This document shows, piece by piece, positions 33,213-41,283 of a stretch of 41,283 nt of DNA (the stretch's first letter is position 1; every line of letters begins with the position of its first letter). The notes beneath the pieces are model-generated. The model did no database searches and was not told where the DNA came from. It was given only the letters and a program-made list of their open reading frames with translations. The stretch covers positions 80,182 to 121,464 of the forward strand of contig JAJDBD010000059.1 in NCBI GenBank assembly GCA_029261575.1, given 5' to 3'. The position numbers and the translations under genes were made by a program. The DNA comes from Nitrospinaceae bacterium (GTDB lineage Bacteria > Nitrospinota > Nitrospinia > Nitrospinales > JACRGP01).

Positions 33213-35852
33213 TCAGCCTTTGGCAATAAGCTCTTCAGCCAGTTTCAAGGCTTCCTCCAGCTTGTCCGGTAGATTCCCTCCCGCCTGGGCCATGTCCGGA
33301 CGACCGCCGCCGGTTCCTCCCACGACGCCGGCTATTTCCTTGATCAGCGCGCCCGCGTTAAACCGTTTACACAAGTCCGGAGTGACGCCCACCGCCAGCG
33401 CCGCTTTGCCGTCCGACGCGGTTCCCGCGACGATCACTCCCGATTTGATCCGGTTCTTGGCGTTGTCGATAAAAGTCCTCAACGTCTTGGCGTCCATGCC
33501 ATCCAGGTTTTTCACCAATACATTGACGTCTCCTATTTTTTTAATCGCGTCCGGTTCCGCCGACGATCCCTTGCCGCCCGCAAGTTTTTCCTTCAAGGCG
33601 CGGACTTCTTTTTCCAACTGCCGGTTTTTTTCAATCAATTTGTTCAGCTTGGAAAAATCTTCTTCAGGTTGGGCTTTTAATAGATTTCGCAATTCGCCCA
33701 GCCGATTAAACTCTTCCTGAATTTTTGCAAACGCAGAGGGACCGGTTAAAGCTTCAATTCGGCGGACTCCGGAAGCGATTCCCGTCTCGCTCAAAATTTT
33801 GAAAATCGCAATATTTCCCGTGGCCGTAGCGTGGGTTCCGCCGCATAATTCCTTGCTAAAACCGGGCACCGAAACCACGCGCACGCGGTCGCCGTATTTT
33901 TCGCCAAATAAAGCCACGGCGCCTTGGTTGAGGGCGTCTTCAATGGTTAACTCATGGGTCGCCACAAGAATATTTTCCTGAATTTTTTCATTCACCAGTT
34001 TTTCGATGCGGGATTTTTCCGCCTCGCTCAGGGGTGAAAAATGGGCGTAATCGAAACGCAAACGATTGGGAGTCACGAGGGATCCCGCTTGTTTGACGTG
34101 ATCGCCTAAAACTTCTTTCAAGGCGGCGTGTAATAAATGCGTGGCGGTATGGTTGCGCGCGACGTCTCGCCTGCATTCCGCATTCACCTCGAGCTTCAAA
34201 TCCTGGTCGACGCCCAAAGTTCCTTTTAGAATTTTAGCTTTATGCAGCGTAAGTTGCGGAAGGGGTTTGGAAACTTCCAGTATTTCCAGTTGAACTTTTT
34301 CTCCGAAGGCATGACCGGAGTCGCCCGCCTGGCCGCCGGATTCCCCGTAAAACGGAGTTTCATCCGTGAGGAATTCTATTTGCTCTCCCTCGCCCGCGGA
34401 AGGGACGCTCTCCTGGTTTTTTAAAACGGCTAAAACCTTTCCTTCTCCGTTAATACTTTCGTAGCCCGTGAAGACGGTGGGCGGATGGTTTTTTAAAAAT
34501 TCATTGAAAAAAGGAGCGACTCCTTTTTCCCCGGAACCTTTCCAGGAAGCCATGGCTTTTTCTTTTTGCGCCTGCATGGCTTTGTCGAACCCTTCCATGT
34601 CCAGCGTGTAACCGGCGTCTCTGGCGGTTTCCTCCGCCAGGTCCACGGGAAAGCCGTAGGTGTCGTGAAGTTTGAAAACCTCTTCGCCGGGAATGACGGA
34701 CTGGTTCTTCGATTTTAAATTTCCCAGCGTTTCGTCGAGGCGTTGCATTCCCAGAGTCAACGTATTGCCAAAGTTTTCTTCCTCGTTTAAAACCACCCGG
34801 TCGATAAAACTGCGGTGCGTTTCAAGATCGGGATAGGCCTCGAAAAATCGGTCGACGACCCGGTCCGTCAAGCGATGGAAAAATGGTTCGGATTTATCCA
34901 ATAACTTTCCATGCCTCAAGGCCCGGCGCATGATTCTGCGCAGAACATATCCGCGTCCTTCGTTTGATGGCAGTACGCCGTCGCCGACCAGAAAAGCGGC
35001 GGCCCGCGCATGGTCGACCAATACTCTCAGAGAAATGTCTCCGCGATCCTCTTTTCCATAGGCGCGCCCGGTGATTTCGCAGGCGTCTTGAATGAGGTCC
35101 ATGATCAAATCGGATTCGTAGTTGCTGGTTTTCCCTTGCACTACGGCGGCCAGACGTTCCAGTCCCATTCCCGTGTCGATACTGGGCTTTGGAAGGGGCG
35201 TCATTTTCCCCGATTCGTCCCGGTCGTATTGCATGAACACCAGGTTCCAGATTTCGAGATAGCGGTCGCAATCGCAACCCACGGCGCAGGTGGGCTGACC
35301 GCACCCGACGGCGTCCCCCTGGTCGACGTAAATTTCCGAGCAGGGACCGCAAGGCCCCGTGGCGCCCATCGCCCAGAAATTGTCTTTTTCTCCCAACCGG
35401 ACAATCCGGTCGCTGGCAAGGCCCATACTCTCGTTCCAGATTTTGTAGGCCTCGTCGTCTTCTTTGAAAACGGAAACGTAAAGCCGGTCCTGGGGGAGCC
35501 GGATTGTTTCCGTGAGAAACTCCCAGCCGTAGGCGACGGCTTCTTTCTTGAAATAATCGCCGAAAGAAAAGTTGCCCAGCATTTCAAAGAAGGTGTGATG
35601 GCGCGCGGTGCGGCCCACCATTTCGAGGTCGTTGTGCTTGCCGCCGGCGCGAACGCATTTTTGCGAGGAAGTCGCGCGCGAATATTCGCGGTTCTCTTCG
35701 CCCAGGAAAACGTTTTTGAATTGGACCATTCCGGCGTTGGTGAACAACAACGTCGGATCGTTTTGCGGCACGAGCGACGCGCTTGAAACCAGAGCGTGGT
35801 TCCGTTCCACAAAATAGTCCAAAAATTTTTGCCTGATCTCTTTTCCAGTCAT
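33213..35852 (-). CDS. alaS: Alanine--tRNA ligase
   Basis: AlaS charges tRNA-Ala and edits mischarged Ser/Gly. The 879-residue length fits (about 876 in E. coli). The class II catalytic core (1-240) has LVPQNDPTLLFTNAGM, the motif 2 region HHTFFEMLGNFSFGDYF, and DTGMGLERL. CGPCSE at 168-173 and a Cys cluster near 184-195 are normal. The editing domain has HTATH (568-572) and C670-GGTH674, the zinc-binding set. The C-terminal part holds a coiled coil and the DHHA1 domain (VGGTGGGRPDMAQAGG). No strong ribosome-binding site precedes the ATG. Confidence 0.98.
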   Translation of the reverse strand: MTGKEIRQKFLDYFVERNHALVSSASLVPQNDPTLLFTNAGMVQFKNVFLGEENREYSRATSSQKCVRAGGKHNDLEMVGRTARHHTFFEMLGNFSFGDYFKKEAVAYGWEFLTETIRLPQDRLYVSVFKEDDEAYKIWNESMGLASDRIVRLGEKDNFWAMGATGPCGPCSEIYVDQGDAVGCGQPTCAVGCDCDRYLEIWNLVFMQYDRDESGKMTPLPKPSIDTGMGLERLAAVVQGKTSNYESDLIMDLIQDACEITGRAYGKEDRGDISLRVLVDHARAAAFLVGDGVLPSNEGRGYVLRRIMRRALRHGKLLDKSEPFFHRLTDRVVDRFFEAYPDLETHRSFIDRVVLNEEENFGNTLTLGMQRLDETLGNLKSKNQSVIPGEEVFKLHDTYGFPVDLAEETARDAGYTLDMEGFDKAMQAQKEKAMASWKGSGEKGVAPFFNEFLKNHPPTVFTGYESINGEGKVLAVLKNQESVPSAGEGEQIEFLTDETPFYGESGGQAGDSGHAFGEKVQLEILEVSKPLPQLTLHKAKILKGTLGVDQDLKLEVNAECRRDVARNHTATHLLHAALKEVLGDHVKQAGSLVTPNRLRFDYAHFSPLSEAEKSRIEKLVNEKIQENILVATHELTIEDALNQGAVALFGEKYGDRVRVVSVPGFSKELCGGTHATATGNIAIFKILSETGIASGVRRIEALTGPSAFAKIQEEFNRLGELRNLLKAQPEEDFSKLNKLIEKNRQLEKEVRALKEKLAGGKGSSAEPDAIKKIGDVNVLVKNLDGMDAKTLRTFIDNAKNRIKSGVIVAGTASDGKAALAVGVTPDLCKRFNAGALIKEIAGVVGGTGGGRPDMAQAGGNLPDKLEEALKLAEELIAKG

Positions 35853-35930
35853 CGTTCTGATTTGAATTTTAGAATTTGAAATTAAGGAAAGTTTATTTTA
35901 GCGGAAGGAATGCGGATCGGCCAATTTTTC

Positions 35931-36929
35931 TCAAACAATTCCCGACTTCAGTAAATCATGGAGATGGATGATTCCGTCGATTGTGACTTGGTCTTCGGAA
36001 ACCATCAACGAAGTGATGGAGTGTTTTTCCATTATCTGTAACGCCCTGGCGGCCATATTGTCCTTTTTAATTAATTTGGGCGAAGCGCCCATGACGTCCC
36101 GCGCCCGCGCCTCGGCTAGCGGTTTTCGGGATTCAATCAAACGCCGCAGATCGCCGTCGGTTATGACTCCCTTGATGCGTTTTGAGGAATCCACGACCGC
36201 CGTCGTGCCAAACCCTTTTCGGGACATCTCCTGAATGACTTCATAGATAGGAGAATCCAGAAAAACCATGGGGATTTCATCCCCGCTGTGCATGACGTCG
36301 TTTACGGTGGTGAGCAGGCGCCGCCCCAAACTGCCTCCAGGATGGTTTTGGGCGAAGTCCTCTTCCTTGAATCCCTGTTTCTCCAACAGGGTCAAAGCCA
36401 GCGCGTCGCCCATCGCGAGGGCTGCGGTGGCGCTGGAAGTGGGAACCAGTCCCAGGGAACAGGCTTCTTCCTCCACGCCGACGTTCAAAACGTAATCGCT
36501 TCGTTTTCCCAAAGTGGAGTCGGGGTTGCCCGTCATTGCGGCTATGGGAACGCCGAGCCGGTTGAAAGTCGGGAGCAGTTTGAGAATCTCCTCGGTTTCC
36601 CCGCTGTTGGAAATGGCCAGAATAATGTCGCGCCTGGAGATCATCCCCAGGTCGCCATGACTGGCTTCCGCCGCATGGAGAAAGAAAGCCGGGACGCCGA
36701 TGCTGGAAAAAGTGGCGGCGATTTTATTTCCGATCAATCCGGATTTGCCTATTCCCGTGACCACCAGGTGGCCGTCGCATTTGGCGATCAATAAAACCAG
36801 GTGGACGAAATTTTCGTCTATTCGGTCCGCTATTCCCGCCACTGCCCGGCTTTCGATTCTCAAAACCTCTTTGCCGCGAGCGATGAGAGCGTCAAATTCT
36901 TTGGGGTCCGGGACCGGAGTGATTTTCAT
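35931..36929 (-). CDS. kdsD: Arabinose-5-phosphate isomerase (SIS plus two CBS domains)
   Basis: KdsD interconverts ribulose 5-phosphate and arabinose 5-phosphate, the first step to Kdo in lipopolysaccharide. The 332 residues have a SIS domain (about 35-180) with TGIGKSGLIGNKIAATFSS, PAFFLHAAEASHGDLGMI, and ISNSGETEEIL. Two CBS domains (about 210-270 and 278-332) follow. The layout equals KdsD/KpsF of E. coli. It indicates a Gram-negative outer membrane. It lies upstream of alaS on the same strand with a 78-bp gap. Confidence 0.95.
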   Translation of the reverse strand: MKITPVPDPKEFDALIARGKEVLRIESRAVAGIADRIDENFVHLVLLIAKCDGHLVVTGIGKSGLIGNKIAATFSSIGVPAFFLHAAEASHGDLGMISRRDIILAISNSGETEEILKLLPTFNRLGVPIAAMTGNPDSTLGKRSDYVLNVGVEEEACSLGLVPTSSATAALAMGDALALTLLEKQGFKEEDFAQNHPGGSLGRRLLTTVNDVMHSGDEIPMVFLDSPIYEVIQEMSRKGFGTTAVVDSSKRIKGVITDGDLRRLIESRKPLAEARARDVMGASPKLIKKDNMAARALQIMEKHSITSLMVSEDQVTIDGIIHLHDLLKSGIV

Positions 36930-37143
36930 GGTTTAATATGTATTTTAAAAGCGTGGCTTTATATATGAACGACTTTCAATAATATCATAAATGGGTAAGT
37001 AGGAACAATATTGCGGCGGATGCTTGTACGCAAATAATTTTATGGAAAAGTGCATGAGGATTCTGATTGCGGGTAGAGGAATTCTAACGAGCAGGGGAAT
37101 CCACTTTTTAAAATTCATAGGGGCTGGGTTTGAGAAGTTTTAA

Positions 37144-37172
37144 TTGAGCCAAAATATTTACTCACTTATAAT
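37144..37172 (+). promoter_or_regulatory. Promoter for polA
   Basis: TTGAGC (37144-37149), a 17-base spacer and a perfect TATAAT (37167-37172), 45 bases before the polA start. The rest of the 36930-37217 gap, between the divergent kdsD and polA, holds no gene. Confidence 0.7.
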
Positions 37173-37217
37173 AACTCCGTTTTCTTCCCATGCTTAAATC
37201 GAATTGGAATCCTCTGT

Positions 37218-39908
37218 ATGTCTAAAAAACCATCCCTCTATCTGGTGGACGGATCGTCCTACATTTTCCGCGCCTTTTTTGCCATCCGCCAAACCCTGAC
37301 CAATTCCAAGGGAATGCCGACAAACGCCCTGTACGGCTTTGTCAGCATGCTGACAAAAATGATACGGGAAGAAAGTCCCGATTATATGGCGGTGGTTTTC
37401 GATACCAAGGAAAAAACCTTTCGCAACGATCTTTATCCTCTGTACAAAGCTAACCGCGACGAAGCGCCCGAAGATCTGGTTCCTCAGTTTCCCTGGTTTC
37501 GCCCTCTGGTGGAGGCGTTCAATATAACCTGTCTCAGTAAGGTGGGCTACGAAGCGGACGACGTCATCGGCGCCCTGGCCAGGCGGGGGGATGAAAATGG
37601 TTTCCGCGTGGTGATTGTGAGCGGCGACAAAGACATGATGCAATTGGTCTCGCCGGAGATTTCGATGCTGGACACGATGAAGATGAAACGTTTTCAGAAA
37701 GAAGACGTGATAGATAAATTTGGGGTTCCGCCGGAACAGGTGGTGGAGGTGATGGGGCTGATGGGCGACTCCAGCGATAACATTCCCGGCGTCGCCGGAG
37801 TGGGACCCAAAACCGCGGCGGAATTGATTCAGAAATTCGGTTCCATTGAGAGTCTGTACGACCGCATCGACGAAGTGGAGAAAAAGAAGTTGAGCGAAAA
37901 ATTACTACGCGACAAAGATCAAGCTTTCCTGAGCCGCAAACTGGCGACCATTGACACGGAAGTTTCACTGGACTGTGAGTTGGAAGACTTGCGCGTTCGC
38001 GAAAAGGACGTCGATAAATTAAAAGAATTGTTTGAGGAATTCGAGTTCACTTCCCTCCTGGCCGGTTTGGACGACATGCCCAGCGCGGCTCCTCCCTCCC
38101 CGAAAGTTGAAAAGCATTACGAAACCATTCTCACCGACGAAGCGTTTGAGAAATTGTTGAGCGACCTGAACGCCGCAGGCGAATTCGCTCTCGATCTTGA
38201 GACTACTAGCAAGCGCCCGGTGCGCGCCCGGATGGTGGGGATCTCCTTTTCATGGAGCGAACATCGCGCCTGCTATATTCCAGTGGCGCATCGCTATCTT
38301 GGCGTTCCCGATCAGTTGGACAAACAAATGGTTCTGGATCGTTTGAAACCTTTGCTCGAAAACCCCAGCCTGAAAAAATACGGGCACAACATCAAATATG
38401 ATTTGCTGGTTTTGAGGAACGAGGGCGTCGAATTAAAAGGGATCGCCTTTGACTCCATGCTGGCGGAGTACGTGCTGGATCCTTCCAAGAGAGGATTGAG
38501 TCTGGACGGTCTGGCCATGGAATATTTTGGGCGTCAAACCATCAAGTACAAGGACGTCGCCGGATCGGCCTCCAAGGAAATCGGGTTCGACGAGGTGGAG
38601 ATTGAAATCGCCTCGGAATACGCCGCCGAGGATTCTGATATTACCTGGCTCCTGACCCAAAAACTGCGGCCTTTATTGAAAGGCCAAACGTTGACGCTTT
38701 ACGACAAAATGGAATTACCTTTGATCGACGTGCTGGCGGATATCGAAGGCGCCGGGGTGGGTTTGGATAAACAGCATTTGGCTGATTTATCAAAAAATTT
38801 AGAAAAGGATTTACGGCGCTTCGAAGGGGAGATTTTTAAATTGGCCGGCGAGGAGTTCAATATCAAATCTCCCAAACAGCTTGCCGCGATTTTATTTGAA
38901 AAGCTGGGATTGCCGGTGATTAAAAAGACCAAGACCGGGGCGTCCACGGACATGTCCGTTATGGAAGAGCTGGCTTCGCAACATGAACTGCCGGACAAAA
39001 TTGTCTCCTACCGGCAGGTCGGAAAATTAAAATCGACCTATGTGGACGCGCTCCCCAGGGAGATCAATCCGGAAACGGGCAGGGTGCACACGTCGTTCAA
39101 TCAAACCATCGCCGCGACGGGAAGGTTGAGCAGCGCGAATCCTAATTTGCAGAACATTCCAATTCGCGGCGAGTTAGGGCGTGAAATCCGCAAGGCCTTT
39201 GTCGCCGAAGGAAACAACATATTACTATCGGCGGATTACTCGCAAATTGAATTGCGTATCCTGGCGCATCTTTCAGGGGATGAAACCTTGATCGACGCTT
39301 TTATAAAAGGCGAAGACATACATGCCAGAACTGCCGCTGAAATTTTTAATGTTCCATTAGACAAGGTAGACGACGACAGCAGGCGTAAGGCCAAGTCGGT
39401 TAATTTTGGAATCGTTTATGGGTTGAGCGCTTTTGGTTTATCCCGACAACTCAAAATTCCACAACGCGAAGCAAAGGATTTTATCGACCGGTATTTCGGG
39501 CTTTATAAAAATATAAAATCGTTCATGGACGAATTGTTGGAAGAGGTCCGGGAGAGGGGCTATACCTCCACATTGATGAACCGAAGACGGTATATTCCAG
39601 ACGTCAACAGCAAGAACCGGCAGGCGAGGGCGGCGGCGGAACGGGTCGCCATCAATTCGCCAATTCAGGGAAGCGCGGCGGATTTGATTAAAGACGCGAT
39701 GATTAAAATTTCCAACAAGCTCAAAAAAGAAAAATTGAAATCTAGAATGATTCTGCAAGTGCATGACGAACTTTTGTTTGAATGTCCGCCAGAGGAAAAA
39801 AGCCAAATAGAGGCATTGGCCGTCGGCGAGATGGAAGGGGTTTTTAAATTAAAAGTTCCTTTGGTTGTCGATACGGGTTGGGGAAAAAATTGGAACGAGG
39901 CGCATTGA
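37218..39908 (+). CDS. polA: DNA polymerase I
   Basis: PolA fills gaps in repair and removes Okazaki primers. The 896 residues comprise three parts. The 5' nuclease (1-290) starts LYLVDGSSYIFRAFFA and has VSGDKDMMQLV. The 3'-5' exonuclease keeps all motifs: D326 and E328 in ALDLETTS, GHNIKYD, and the YAAEDSD block, so it should proofread. The polymerase (about 560-896) has LSADYSQIELRILAH with D673, RRKAKSVNFGIVYG, and VHDELLFE with D850. Confidence 0.98.
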   Translation: MSKKPSLYLVDGSSYIFRAFFAIRQTLTNSKGMPTNALYGFVSMLTKMIREESPDYMAVVFDTKEKTFRNDLYPLYKANRDEAPEDLVPQFPWFRPLVEAFNITCLSKVGYEADDVIGALARRGDENGFRVVIVSGDKDMMQLVSPEISMLDTMKMKRFQKEDVIDKFGVPPEQVVEVMGLMGDSSDNIPGVAGVGPKTAAELIQKFGSIESLYDRIDEVEKKKLSEKLLRDKDQAFLSRKLATIDTEVSLDCELEDLRVREKDVDKLKELFEEFEFTSLLAGLDDMPSAAPPSPKVEKHYETILTDEAFEKLLSDLNAAGEFALDLETTSKRPVRARMVGISFSWSEHRACYIPVAHRYLGVPDQLDKQMVLDRLKPLLENPSLKKYGHNIKYDLLVLRNEGVELKGIAFDSMLAEYVLDPSKRGLSLDGLAMEYFGRQTIKYKDVAGSASKEIGFDEVEIEIASEYAAEDSDITWLLTQKLRPLLKGQTLTLYDKMELPLIDVLADIEGAGVGLDKQHLADLSKNLEKDLRRFEGEIFKLAGEEFNIKSPKQLAAILFEKLGLPVIKKTKTGASTDMSVMEELASQHELPDKIVSYRQVGKLKSTYVDALPREINPETGRVHTSFNQTIAATGRLSSANPNLQNIPIRGELGREIRKAFVAEGNNILLSADYSQIELRILAHLSGDETLIDAFIKGEDIHARTAAEIFNVPLDKVDDDSRRKAKSVNFGIVYGLSAFGLSRQLKIPQREAKDFIDRYFGLYKNIKSFMDELLEEVRERGYTSTLMNRRRYIPDVNSKNRQARAAAERVAINSPIQGSAADLIKDAMIKISNKLKKEKLKSRMILQVHDELLFECPPEEKSQIEALAVGEMEGVFKLKVPLVVDTGWGKNWNEAH

Positions 39909-39932
39909 TAAAGATTCAGGAGGAATAGAATC

Positions 39933-40787
39933 ATGACCGGAAAAATTTTAGCGTTATGCCTGGCGGCAAGCCTGTTGATTACGTCCGCGGCGGTGGCCGA
40001 CGTCGAAATCATTCAACTCAGGAGCCGCACCGTAAAGGACGTTATTCCCGTTTTGCGACCTCTATTGAACGGCGAGGGAGTCTTGTCCGGAATCGACGAT
40101 CAATTGATCGTCCGGACGACGCCGGAAAACCTGACGATGATCAAAGAGGTTTTAGCGCAAATCGACAGGCCTTTGCGCAATTTATTGATTACGGTGAAGC
40201 AAGGCGTGGCGGGCGCTAGTTATTCTTCGGAATCGGAAATCAGCGTGTCGGGAAGAATAGGGGAGCGCGGCGTCATTGCCGTCAACCCCGGTTCGGCGAG
40301 TCGTGGAGGCGTGGCGCTTGGCGGCTCTACTGGTGAAATTGGCGGGCGCGGACGTTTCGTCGAACGACGCGGGAACAACAGCGGCTCTCATACCTCTCAG
40401 GTACGAACCTTGGACGGACGCGAGGCGACGATTCATATGACCCTTAAAATTCCTATCGTCGTTCCCCGCGTGGATCATTTTGGGTTCGGACACAGTCATT
40501 CACAAAGCGTTTCTTTTCAAAATGTGACGACGGGGTTTCGTGTCTTACCGCGCTCCAATGGAGACCGGGTTACATTGAGCGTCCAACCGCAACTATCCAG
40601 TTTGCAACCTGGAGGAATTCAAGTCCAGCAGACGTCGACCACTGTAAGCGGCAGACTTGGAGAATGGATCGAAGTGGGCGGCCTGGTTCAGGAAAGCTCG
40701 GGAGAGAGTTCGGGGATTTTGCAATGGCGGCAGGGTAGGGAGAAGGAGGACCGTAGTATTTATCTGAAAGTCGAGACGGTGAATTGA
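39933..40787 (+). CDS. Short secretin-like exported protein
   Basis: The 284-residue protein has a signal peptide (to about VADVE, residue 22). EIIQLRSRTVKDVIPVLRPLLNGEGVLSG, IVRTTPENLTMIKEVLAQID is a secretin N1/short-N-type domain, as found in GspD/PilQ. The middle is Gly/Ser-rich. The end (VTLSVQPQLSS, TTVSGRLGEWIEVGGLVQES) recalls the secretin C-terminal beta region, but the full channel is missing: secretins run to 450-700 residues. It begins 24 bases after polA with AGGAGG. It could be a small accessory protein or a reduced secretin. No pilus or secretion genes are beside it. Confidence 0.7.
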   Translation: MTGKILALCLAASLLITSAAVADVEIIQLRSRTVKDVIPVLRPLLNGEGVLSGIDDQLIVRTTPENLTMIKEVLAQIDRPLRNLLITVKQGVAGASYSSESEISVSGRIGERGVIAVNPGSASRGGVALGGSTGEIGGRGRFVERRGNNSGSHTSQVRTLDGREATIHMTLKIPIVVPRVDHFGFGHSHSQSVSFQNVTTGFRVLPRSNGDRVTLSVQPQLSSLQPGGIQVQQTSTTVSGRLGEWIEVGGLVQESSGESSGILQWRQGREKEDRSIYLKVETVN

Positions 40788-40900
40788 GTTTTTTGAATTT
40801 AAATTTTTAGTTTTTCCCCTACCGGCGTCTTTTGTAAATATGGGTTTCCTGAAAAAGAAATTTACATTACAATGGCCCCAACAATTCAGCGGAGCCTATA

Positions 40901-41283
40901 GTGAAAAAAAGAATTCGTCCGGAATCTCAAACTCGAAGGTTTCAATTTGCGGAACTCACCCGCGCCCGTTTTAGCGCTATTTTGGAGGCTATCGGAGAGT
41001 ACGGTTCTCCGTATATCATTTGCGGCGATTACCGTTTCGAGACACTGGAAGAGTTGGAAGAAGAGTACGGCGCCACGCCGGGCAAGATAAAAATATTGTC
41101 CAATGATCCTTATGTATTGTTGGAATTCGATAAATCCAAGGAAGCGTTTCTGCATTGCGAGACCGGCAACAACGGCGAATTGTTATTTTTTAAACTGGCC
41201 GATATTTTAAAAGAAAGCGAACGTTCCTTTCCTCTGCTTTTGGCCTCGCCTTGGATCCGCAGTTTTATCGTCCTGCTGATCCT
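40901..41283 (+). CDS. Unknown protein, 3' end beyond the window
   Basis: A GTG start with GGAG 6 bases before it opens a frame that runs off the window after 127 residues. The visible part is soluble and mixed: VKKRIRPESQTRRFQF, then YGSPYIICGDYRFETLEELE, LLEFDKSKEAFLHCETGNNG and ERSFPLLLASPW. It ends in a hydrophobic stretch (SFIVLLIL) that may begin a membrane segment. No family was recognised. A TACAAT -10-like site lies at 40868-40873. Confidence 0.65.
   Translation, partial: MKKRIRPESQTRRFQFAELTRARFSAILEAIGEYGSPYIICGDYRFETLEELEEEYGATPGKIKILSNDPYVLLEFDKSKEAFLHCETGNNGELLFFKLADILKESERSFPLLLASPWIRSFIVLLI

Noticed and set aside
35010-35786. Plus-strand open frame of 258 codons inside alaS
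   Set aside because: Antisense shadow of the AlaRS catalytic core; no motif was recognised.

Overview
This window looks like chromosomal core sequence from a Gram-negative bacterium. An outer membrane is implied by KdsD (Kdo/LPS synthesis), a TolC-like protein, periplasmic HtrA, and several proteins with signal peptides. Gene content and style (trpCFBA, dprA-topA-trmFO, long RmlA, a periplasmic chlorite dismutase of the nitrite-oxidiser type) would fit Nitrospinota/Nitrospirota or a deltaproteobacterium-like lineage. That placement is inference: there is no rRNA gene here to settle it.

Layout, left to right. (1) 1-7326, all plus strand: trpC (5' end cut off), trpF, trpB and trpA, then a family 2 glycosyltransferase, an exported leucine-rich-repeat protein, proA and an S2P-like membrane metalloprotease. 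(2) 7327-10739: a TolC-like half protein behind a good promoter and a possibly folded leader, facing a secreted Ig/BACON-like protein on the minus strand. (3) 10740-15496: dprA-topA-trmFO, converging on a 945-residue PilB/GspE-type ATPase with two N-terminal GAF domains (15530-18367, minus). (4) 18749-21865: dTDP-sugar genes rfbA, rfbB and rfbD without rfbC. (5) 22232-25500: a lone response-regulator receiver, two unknown membrane proteins, a small acidic protein and a pentapeptide-repeat protein, several with their own promoters. (6) 25752-27248: a two-PDZ HtrA protease followed by back-to-back terminators. (7) 27400-30400, the accessory patch: a decayed IS256-family transposase, a group of palindromic repeats, a chlorite dismutase with intact key residues, and a second relic of the same transposase 3' end. 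(8) 30402-33110: an exported TPR protein, a stand-alone I9-propeptide-like lipoprotein, a Cys-rich exported protein, tRNA-Arg(CCG) and an orphan NHLP-like protein. (9) 33213-41283: alaS, kdsD, polA, a short secretin-like exported protein and the start of an unknown gene.

Most of the window is housekeeping: tryptophan and proline synthesis, DNA uptake/topology/repair, tRNA modification and charging, and envelope sugars. The most interesting part is the chlorite dismutase bracketed by two remnants of the same insertion-sequence family, which suggests acquisition or rearrangement through mobile DNA. Other points worth checking are a 21-bp palindromic repeat found both at the end of trpF and between rfbA and rfbB, the structured leader at 7584-7681, and the NHLP-like gene placed just behind the alaS terminator. 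I did not find a clearly new multi-gene system, a CRISPR array, a prophage or a replication origin.
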